Assembly (NCBI GenBank): GCA_937868245.1
Contig: CALMMI010000301.1
Coordinates: forward strand, 1 to 12,878
Source of the DNA: an uncultured Ignavibacteria bacterium
Lineage (GTDB): Bacteria; Bacteroidota; Ignavibacteria; Kapaibacteriales; UBA961
DNA: 12,878 nucleotides
Direction of reading: 5' to 3'
Within the stretch, counting starts at the first letter, position 1. Every line of letters begins with the position of its first letter. Below are positions 7,254 through 12,878 of this stretch, piece after piece. The notes below the pieces were generated by a model that saw nothing but the letters and a program-made list of their open reading frames with translations, had not been told where the DNA came from and did not search any database. Made by a program: the position numbers and the translations under genes.

Positions 7254-8352
7254 AAATCTATTCCGCAAACTCGGTTTCTTTTTTTTTAGACTTATTCTAA
7301 GAAACAAGCATGTGCAATTACCGTTGAATGCATCTAAATTCAAGAAGATTTTACTGCTCCGTTATGATGTTTTGGGTGATATGATTGTCACCACACCGTT
7401 ATTCAATGTATTAAAGTCTAAACTGCCAAATGTTGAAATACATGTTTTAGGTACTACGCGAAATGTGGGTTTGCTTTCGTATGATAATCGTATCAGCAAA
7501 GTATTATGTTATGAAAAAACGGTTTCCTCCCTGATGAAAATCAGAAGGGAAGCGAAGGCTGAGGGATACGATTGTATTCTGCCGTTGGTGTTTAATAAAT
7601 CGACCAATGCCGGTTTATGGGCAAACTGGATGGGTGGTAGCAAAACTGTCAAAATTGGATGGACAAACTCATGGCGGAGGGAACTTTACAAGTCATTATA
7701 TAATGCTCAAATTCCTTCGATAGAAGCACCGGGCGATAAAATGACAATGAGTCAAATTATCGTTTATTTTGCTTGTAAGTCTTTCGGTTGGAAATATAGT
7801 AGTGATTTGGTAAAACTAAGTATTGTGTTGGCTCCAAAACATGAGCAGTTTGCTCATGAATATTACTATCAATTTAAAGAACATAAAACAGTTCTCATTA
7901 ATGTTTCAGCAGGAAAAGTTAGCCGGGAAATGCCTGTTGATACGGTAAGTACGCTAATAAAATTGTTAACCGATACGTATCCTCATTGTGTTGTATTGTT
8001 AAACGCTACCAAACAAGATACTGATAAGGCGAAGCATTTGGAATCTCAATTTCCGGGAAAAGTACAAATATTGCCATACTCACCGGATGTTCTTAATTTC
8101 TGTGCATTAGTAAAGTTGTGTAATGTTGTAATTTCTCCTGATACTGCCATTATTCATATTGCCTCTACGTTTGATATTCCTGTGGTAGGGCTTTATAAAA
8201 ATTCTGAGCATCATTGTAAGGAATGGGGACCTCAGCATAGTAAGGCAATATTAGTTCACCCTGACGAAGAGACCGGTGAGGTAAGAACAATACAACATGA
8301 TAAGATTTTTAGTGCTTTCCAAGAATTAAACAACCGATTTACTTTTATTTAA
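7240..8352 (+). CDS. Glycosyltransferase family 9 (ADP-heptose:LPS heptosyltransferase-like)
   Basis: With ATG 7240 the protein has 370 residues; an in-frame TTG at 7222 would add six and seems less likely. The N-terminal Rossmann half contains RYDVLGDMIVTTPLF (41-55), the family 9 signature with the LGD turn. The C-terminal half contains INVSAGKVSREMP (about 220-232), a nucleotide-sugar-binding region, and SPDTAIIHIAS (299-309), the D-x-x-x-x-H motif that is typically DSGxMHLA. The expected role is addition of heptose or a related sugar to a lipopolysaccharide core or other surface glycan at the inner face of the membrane; the sugar specificity cannot be read. It overlaps the DUF2851 gene by 14 bases. 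A T9 run lies at codons 14-16. Confidence 0.9.
   Translation: MKWIENLFRKLGFFFFRLILRNKHVQLPLNASKFKKILLLRYDVLGDMIVTTPLFNVLKSKLPNVEIHVLGTTRNVGLLSYDNRISKVLCYEKTVSSLMKIRREAKAEGYDCILPLVFNKSTNAGLWANWMGGSKTVKIGWTNSWRRELYKSLYNAQIPSIEAPGDKMTMSQIIVYFACKSFGWKYSSDLVKLSIVLAPKHEQFAHEYYYQFKEHKTVLINVSAGKVSREMPVDTVSTLIKLLTDTYPHCVVLLNATKQDTDKAKHLESQFPGKVQILPYSPDVLNFCALVKLCNVVISPDTAIIHIASTFDIPVVGLYKNSEHHCKEWGPQHSKAILVHPDEETGEVRTIQHDKIFSAFQELNNRFTFI
7279..7287 (+). repeat. T9 homopolymer near the start of the family 9 glycosyltransferase gene
   Basis: Nine T bases begin 39 bases after the ATG and encode three phenylalanines. With eight Ts the frame reads …TTA GAC TTA TTC TAA and stops; with ten Ts it reads TTT TTT TTT TAG and stops at once. 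It is the longest homopolymer I noticed in the window. Tracts of this kind near the start of surface-glycan genes are known phase-variation switches in other bacteria; here it is only a candidate. Confidence 0.6.
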
Positions 8353-8372
8353 ACCGTGGCAGACAATTTATA

Positions 8373-9392
8373 ATGAATATCCCTTCGTATGAGCCGCGTG
8401 TATTGGTAATAGGTGGAAACCCTTTAAGTTGGAAAACCAGAGAAATACCGGCAACAAAAGAAGTAATAAATGGTGTTGAAGCATGGGCTTTTACATTTTG
8501 GGGTGATTACAAAGGGTATGGTATAGTTAAAGAACAGGATATTCCCAATTACGATATTATTATTGCAAATACGAATATTGGATGTTTACCGGAATATTTA
8601 CGGTTAAGAAATAAGCTCTCGTCAAACTCTAAGTGGATTGCACTTATAGAAGGATCTGCATCCGATTATCTGAAGCCACAGCCGTATGTTAAGGAGGCAT
8701 TAGATGCCGCTCACATTGTAAATTGTATAAACAGACATTCACTTTCCTTTCTAAGGGCTTTAACTTCCTCGAGAGTCGAATATCTGGGCATTCCATATCC
8801 AGCTGAAAATATCAGAAAATTTGCTGTTCCGTTTCACAAGCGAAAAAAAGAAATTTTGATTTGCCCAACTCTTACAACAAGGTGGAACGATTATTTAGTA
8901 GCTCGCAAACTTGGTTTGAAGTTCTATGGATTTGAAAAGGTTTTAACACGTAAGCCGAAAGCTATTGTGCATAATTATGTGAATCACAAGTCGTTCCTTA
9001 ATAAATGGGCAGTGTTTGATAAAGTAAGTGGATTATATAAGGATACATCATTGCAGATTAAACCGATGGCTCCTTTGGAAACAGTTTTTACTATTACAGG
9101 TAATTCTCTTCTGTGGATAAATTTAGATGACCGCTACACATGGGGTAGGAATGTTTTGGATGCAGCTGCCTTGCAAATCCCTGTAATTTCTACACGTTCA
9201 ACAGGTCATGCCGAGGAATTTTTCCCTGAAACACTGGTTGATGATGAGTTTGATATCGATACTGCAATAAACATAGGAAAAAGACTTATTACCGATGAAG
9301 AATTTTATAAATCAGTTACAGATATTCCTCTAGAAAAATTTGAACATCTAAGCCATGAATCCATGAAAAAAACACTGCTGGGTTGGCTTTGA
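8373..9392 (+). CDS. Glycosyltransferase-like protein (GT-B type), family unclear
   Basis: This 339-residue protein starts 20 bases after the family 9 gene and is probably cotranscribed with it. I do not recognise a specific family. The N-terminal part begins with a Rossmann-like strand (RVLVIGGNP, 9-17) and has further strand-like segments (YDIIIANTN 60-68, WIALIEGSA 88-96, AHIVNCIN 113-120). The C-terminal region WGRNVLDAAALQIPVISTRS (257-276), followed by TGHAEEFFP and a short acidic stretch (VDDEFDID), resembles the donor-binding half of GT1/GT4-type retaining enzymes, where a conserved glycine and acidic helix precede the PVI strand. No signal peptide or membrane helix is visible. Context next to a family 9 enzyme and upstream of an O-antigen-ligase-like gene supports a role in surface-glycan assembly; donor and acceptor are unknown. 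Confidence 0.65.
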   Translation: MNIPSYEPRVLVIGGNPLSWKTREIPATKEVINGVEAWAFTFWGDYKGYGIVKEQDIPNYDIIIANTNIGCLPEYLRLRNKLSSNSKWIALIEGSASDYLKPQPYVKEALDAAHIVNCINRHSLSFLRALTSSRVEYLGIPYPAENIRKFAVPFHKRKKEILICPTLTTRWNDYLVARKLGLKFYGFEKVLTRKPKAIVHNYVNHKSFLNKWAVFDKVSGLYKDTSLQIKPMAPLETVFTITGNSLLWINLDDRYTWGRNVLDAAALQIPVISTRSTGHAEEFFPETLVDDEFDIDTAINIGKRLITDEEFYKSVTDIPLEKFEHLSHESMKKTLLGWL

Positions 9393-9426
9393 ATATAGTA
9401 AGATAAAGGTAGTAAAAACAAGCATA

Positions 9427-9456
9427 TTAACATTCTTTTTGAACAATTTCTATATA
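9427..9456 (+). promoter_or_regulatory. Candidate promoter of the threonine dehydrogenase-like gene
   Basis: TTAACA (9427-9432, 5/6 to TTGACA) and TATATA (9451-9456) are separated by 18 bases, 17-46 bases before the ATG in the 80-base gap, the widest gap within the plus-strand run. The -10 region lies in the palindrome CTATATATAG (9450-9459). No good Bacteroidota TAnnTTTG box is present. A suboperon start is plausible. Confidence 0.35.
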
Positions 9457-9472
9457 TAGGAACGAACAGGCT

Positions 9473-10483
9473 ATGAACAAAAAAACAATCTTAATAACCG
9501 GAGCCAACGGCGAAATCGGACATACTCTACTTGAAGACCTAACAAAACAGGGACATTCAGTAATCGCTATCGATCTTCATCCTCTTTCACCGGAGCATGA
9601 ATCTTTATGTGAAGAAGTAATTGTAGGTAATATTTTAGATGAGGATGTAATTCGAGCAGCTGAAAAATACGACATTCATGAAATCTATCACCTTGCAGCA
9701 TTGCTTTCAACTAGTGCTGAACGCAATCCTGAACTCGGACATCGTGTTAACGTAGAAGGAACATTAAACTTCTTACAGTTGGCATATCGCCTCGGGAAAC
9801 GCATGGGAGAACCTGTTAAGTTCCTGTTTCCAAGTACTATTGCAGTCTTTGGCATTTCTTCATTAGAAGAGAAAATGAGAATTGGAAAGGTAACGGAGAA
9901 TGATTGTCTGATGCCGATGACAATGTATGGTGTAAACAAACTCTACAATGAACATCTGGGAAGATATTACTCTGAGCTTTACAAACGCTTGTCACCTGAA
10001 AAAGAAACAGGTTTCATAGATTTTCGTGGTGTTCGCTTCCCGGGATTAATATCAGCATTTACTGTTCCAACCGGCGGAACAAGTGATTTTGCTCCTGAGA
10101 TGATTCATTCAGCAGCTCAACACAAACCCTATGCATGTTTTGTGCGTCCTGATGCACAAATTCCCTTTATGGCAATGCCTGACGGGGTTAGAGCATTGAT
10201 TGAACTTGCTGCAGCCCCTGCAGAGAATTTATCAAGAAGAATCTATAATATCGGCGCATTTGCTCCATCGGCAGGTGAAATTGCCGAAATAGTTAAAAAC
10301 GCTTTTCCTGATACGGTAATAACCTTCAGTCCTGATGAAAAACGCCAAGGAATAATTGATTCATGGCCTTCTGATGTAGATGATTCGGCAGCAAGAAATG
10401 ATTGGGGCTGGAAACCTGAATATGATTTAACCCGGACATTTAATGAGTATCTACTGCCGAATATTACTAAAATGTATTCTTAA
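9473..10483 (+). CDS. NAD-dependent epimerase/dehydratase-fold L-threonine 3-dehydrogenase-like enzyme
   Basis: This 336-residue extended SDR protein has the GxxGxxG dinucleotide motif at 10-16 (GANGEIG). Asp34 after the second strand suggests NAD rather than NADP. The catalytic set is Ser121, Tyr152 and Lys156 (YGVNK). The segments RFPGLIS (188-194), PTGGTSDFAPEMI (199-211), PFMAMPDGVRAL (231-242) and the C-terminal RQGIIDSWPSDVDDSAARND (291-310) plus WGW match what I know of the SDR-type L-threonine dehydrogenases (Flavobacterium frigidimaris-type), not UDP-sugar epimerases. Those enzymes oxidise L-threonine to 2-amino-3-oxobutyrate. The usual partner, 2-amino-3-ketobutyrate CoA ligase (kbl), is not in the window. 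A short insert at about 130-145 may lengthen it relative to classic members. Given the neighbouring glycan genes, a sugar-nucleotide role cannot be excluded, but the motifs favour threonine. Confidence 0.8.
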   Translation: MNKKTILITGANGEIGHTLLEDLTKQGHSVIAIDLHPLSPEHESLCEEVIVGNILDEDVIRAAEKYDIHEIYHLAALLSTSAERNPELGHRVNVEGTLNFLQLAYRLGKRMGEPVKFLFPSTIAVFGISSLEEKMRIGKVTENDCLMPMTMYGVNKLYNEHLGRYYSELYKRLSPEKETGFIDFRGVRFPGLISAFTVPTGGTSDFAPEMIHSAAQHKPYACFVRPDAQIPFMAMPDGVRALIELAAAPAENLSRRIYNIGAFAPSAGEIAEIVKNAFPDTVITFSPDEKRQGIIDSWPSDVDDSAARNDWGWKPEYDLTRTFNEYLLPNITKMYS

Positions 10484-10497
10484 AGTAAATCATCGTA

Positions 10498-12606
10498 ATG
10501 ATTGATAATAAAGTAAAATACACTAATTCTCTGATTCACGAGCAATCTCCGTATTTGTTGCAACATGCACATAATCCGGTGGATTGGCGGGCATGGAACG
10601 ATGAAACCTTTGCATTAGCCGAACGGGAGGATAAACCGATTTTCCTCTCTATCGGCTATGCAACGTGCCATTGGTGTCATGTGATGGAGCGTGAATCGTT
10701 CGAGGATGTGGAAGTTGCCGAATTATTAAATGCTAATTTCATTTCCGTAAAACTCGACAGGGAAGAACGACCCGATATTGATTCTGTGTATATGGAAGTA
10801 TGTCAGGCAATGGTTGGGCACGGCGGGTGGCCACTTACAATATTGATGATGCCCGACAAAAAACCTTTTTTTGCAGGAACGTATTTCCCAAAACGGAGTA
10901 GTTTAGGTCGTGCTGGTATATTAGATATTCTGGATAAAATCAACTCACTTTGGAAAACAAACAGAGAGAAAATTGTAGAGTCAAGTACATATATCTTTAC
11001 TGCATTGCAAGCAAAATCCGAACAGGATTTTTACTCTGAGTTGCCTCAAGATATATTAGAAAAAACAGTTGATTCATTTACTACAAATTTTGATAGAGTA
11101 AATGGTGGATTCAGGCAGAGCCCTAAGTTTCCAAGTCCGCATCAACTTTGTTTTTTATTGAGAATGTATAGGAAAACAGGAGAAAATTCTACCCTTCAGA
11201 TGGTAGTAAAGACTCTTAAATCTATGGCATACGGAGGGATTTGGGATCATATCGGGTATGGATTCCACAGATATAGTACCGATGAAAAATGGTTGTTACC
11301 TCATTTTGAAAAAATGCTGTATGATCAAGCGTGGCTTACAATTGCTTTCACAGAGGCATATCAACTGACGAAAGATGAAGAATTCAGAACAACGGCTGAA
11401 AATATTTTAGCGTATGTAAAGGCAAAGCTAACATCCGAATCGGGTGCTTTCTTTTCAGCTGAAGATGCTGACAGTGAAGGAGTAGAAGGAAAATTTTACG
11501 TTTGGAATGTAGATGAAATTACCGAAATTTTAGGAGAAAAGGATGCTCTTCTTTTTAATGAAATTTATTCAATAGAAAGATATGGTAATTTTCAGGATGA
11601 AGCCTCCGGCGAACAAACAAGAGATAATATTCCACATCTCTCAACATCCTTAGAAAATTGTGCTTTAATGCATAAAATTGACAGCGAATTACTAAAAGAA
11701 AAACTTGAAAAAATCAGAATAAAATTATGGGAAAAAAGGGAAGTAAGAGTACATCCACTTTTGGATGATAAGATACTTGCCGATTGGAACGGAATGATGA
11801 TTGCAGCGTTTGCCAAAGCAGGAGCTGCTTTTCAGAATCCTAATTTTACTGAAAGTGCAGAAAGGGCATGGAAGTACATTCAAAGTACAATGATAGATTC
11901 AAACGGTGGATTGTTACACAGAAGCCGTAATAACAAGTCAGCAATTCCTGCTTTTTTGGATGATTATTCAGCACTTGCCTTCGGACTGTTCGAGCTATAT
12001 CAAACAACCGGAAAATATGAATATATAGAAGAATGTACCCGCCTTACGGAAGAAACGGTGAAGTTGTTTGAAGCAGAAAATGGCGGATTTCTCCAAACAA
12101 AAAAAGGAAATGATGCAACTCCGTTTTCCGGACAAAAACAGGTGTACGATGGAGCGATTCCATCCGGCAACTCGATGATGATTCATACTTTGTTTAGATT
12201 AGGGACATTACTTCAAAGAAACGATTTTTTATCCTGCGGGATAAAAGCTATCTACTCTTTTGGAAAGCAGATTGAACAATATCCTACAGGGTTTGCTTGG
12301 ATGCTGTCGGCATTAGAGTTTTTTACGGGGTCAAGACAGGAAATAGTGATTAAAGGCGAAATTGATAATGCATTTATTCTGTCTGCTACTAAGCGGTTAC
12401 TACAAGAATTTATGCCGGGGTCTGTGATTATGTATAGTGATGGTGTTTCTCAAACCCCAATTCAAACAGAGCAATATGACCTGAAAGGGGGCAATGCTGC
12501 TGTTCTTGTTTGTGAAAATTATCATTGTAATCTGCCGATGACAACGGTAGAACAACTTGATGAGTTTATCAGTTCTGAATCAACGGTTCGAGGAACGCAT
12601 ATATGA
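10498..12606 (+). CDS. YyaL-type protein: DUF255 thioredoxin-like domain plus (alpha/alpha)6 barrel
   Basis: This 702-residue protein, near the usual family length, starts 14 bases after the dehydrogenase gene. The N-terminal thioredoxin-like domain (about 10-170) opens with NSLIHEQSPYLLQHAHNPVD and carries the redox pair CHWC at 57-60 (C57, C60), KLDREERPDID (85-95) and GGWPLT (109-114), all hallmarks of the YyaL/SPATA20 family. From about 190 onward is an (alpha/alpha)6-barrel region like family 15/88-type glycosidases or epimerases, with WDHIGYGFHRYS (249-260), HFEKMLYDQ (269-277), SAEDADSEGVEGKFYVW (320-336), LADWNGMM (427-434) and DGAIPSGNS (551-559). A Cys pair near the end (C672, C677) is also typical. 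The biochemical role is not established, and no signal peptide is seen. Its stop overlaps the next start (ATGA). Confidence 0.93.
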   Translation: MIDNKVKYTNSLIHEQSPYLLQHAHNPVDWRAWNDETFALAEREDKPIFLSIGYATCHWCHVMERESFEDVEVAELLNANFISVKLDREERPDIDSVYMEVCQAMVGHGGWPLTILMMPDKKPFFAGTYFPKRSSLGRAGILDILDKINSLWKTNREKIVESSTYIFTALQAKSEQDFYSELPQDILEKTVDSFTTNFDRVNGGFRQSPKFPSPHQLCFLLRMYRKTGENSTLQMVVKTLKSMAYGGIWDHIGYGFHRYSTDEKWLLPHFEKMLYDQAWLTIAFTEAYQLTKDEEFRTTAENILAYVKAKLTSESGAFFSAEDADSEGVEGKFYVWNVDEITEILGEKDALLFNEIYSIERYGNFQDEASGEQTRDNIPHLSTSLENCALMHKIDSELLKEKLEKIRIKLWEKREVRVHPLLDDKILADWNGMMIAAFAKAGAAFQNPNFTESAERAWKYIQSTMIDSNGGLLHRSRNNKSAIPAFLDDYSALAFGLFELYQTTGKYEYIEECTRLTEETVKLFEAENGGFLQTKKGNDATPFSGQKQVYDGAIPSGNSMMIHTLFRLGTLLQRNDFLSCGIKAIYSFGKQIEQYPTGFAWMLSALEFFTGSRQEIVIKGEIDNAFILSATKRLLQEFMPGSVIMYSDGVSQTPIQTEQYDLKGGNAAVLVCENYHCNLPMTTVEQLDEFISSESTVRGTHI

Positions 12607-12878
12607 AATACATTCTGATGTTCCTTACATTCTCTGTTTTTTTAGGCATTTTCCGCTTGTTTGCAATTGATACATATTCAGTAACAGCATTTGATGTAGG
12701 ACTTGTTATTTTCTATATCTATACTGCAAAAAAGGTTTTATGGGATGGTCAAGCTCTCGAGTATCCTAGAAGTCCGAGTGTATATTTTCTTTGTGGGATG
12801 GTTTTGATAGCACTGCTCTCGGGTGTTGCACCTATATTGGAAGGTAATTTAAACAGAGAGATGCAATATCTCAAAACT
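12603..12878 (+). CDS. Membrane protein, N-terminal part; O-antigen ligase/polymerase-like (3'-truncated)
   Basis: ATG 12603 overlaps the yyaL-like stop (ATGA), and the frame stays open for 92 codons to the right edge. The start is MKYILMFLTFSVFLGIFRLF, a hydrophobic helix, followed by a second helix around FDVGLVIFYIYTA (residues 31-43) and a third around YFLCGMVLIALLSGV (about 63-77), separated by a short charged loop. This pattern of closely spaced helices with an SPSVYF-type lead into the third one resembles the beginning of O-antigen ligase (WaaL)/polymerase (Wzy)-type proteins. The catalytic periplasmic loop would lie outside the window. The family call is tentative; the existence of a coupled membrane-protein gene is much firmer. 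Confidence 0.7.
   Translation, partial: MKYILMFLTFSVFLGIFRLFAIDTYSVTAFDVGLVIFYIYTAKKVLWDGQALEYPRSPSVYFLCGMVLIALLSGVAPILEGNLNREMQYLKT

Noticed and set aside
11592..12186. Short minus-strand open frames opposite the yyaL-like gene
   Set aside because: They are covered by conserved YyaL coding sequence, and Ser/Phe-rich translations are typical of reverse-strand shadows.
1..12878. tRNA, rRNA, CRISPR, insertion sequence, integrase or attachment-site signals
   Set aside because: Almost all of the window is covered by coding genes, no gap exceeds 129 bases, and I saw no direct repeats, tRNA-like folds or transposase motifs.

Overview
The window looks like chromosomal DNA from the Bacteroidota / Chlorobiota–Ignavibacteriota–Kapabacteria side of bacteria. 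The evidence is an AT-rich composition, weak or absent Shine-Dalgarno sequences, a secreted protein ending in a type IX secretion (T9SS) sorting domain, a type-2 OMP decarboxylase, a DUF2851 protein, and a short-chain-dehydrogenase type of L-threonine dehydrogenase. The family calls come from reading motifs; no search was run, and the exact lineage is inference.

Left part (1-4388). The 3' portion of a sialidase-like Asp-box (BNR) protein enters from the left edge and ends in a T9SS sorting domain. It converges with a minus-strand gene for a large membrane-bound SpoIIE-type (PP2C-like) phosphatase with PDZ, multi-helix membrane, GAF and phosphatase modules. A short hairpin lies between the two stop codons.

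Centre (4389-8352). A 129-base divergent intergenic region carries a plausible promoter and a 10-base palindrome. It starts a long run of plus-strand genes: an envelope-anchored M48 zinc metalloprotease, pyrF, a DUF2851 protein and a family 9 (heptosyltransferase-like) glycosyltransferase. The last three overlap end to start (4 and 14 bases), so they are probably translated together.

Right part (8353-12878). The same strand continues with a glycosyltransferase-like protein of unclear family, an SDR-type L-threonine 3-dehydrogenase-like enzyme behind its own possible promoter, a YyaL-type thioredoxin-fold/(alpha/alpha)6-barrel protein, and the first 92 codons of a membrane protein resembling O-antigen ligase/polymerase. 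The last gene is cut by the right edge and overlaps the yyaL-like stop codon by ATGA.

Taken together this is a mixed housekeeping and cell-surface region: one pyrimidine step, one amino-acid dehydrogenase, envelope proteolysis, and a loose set of surface-glycan genes. I see no RNA genes, CRISPR, insertion sequences, integrases or defence islands, and no convincing new multi-gene system. The points most worth a second look are a T9 homopolymer near the start of the family 9 glycosyltransferase (a loss or gain of one T gives an immediate stop), the PDZ–membrane–GAF–SpoIIE sensor phosphatase with a degenerate NAGH-like motif, and the conserved D/E/H motif block of the DUF2851 protein.
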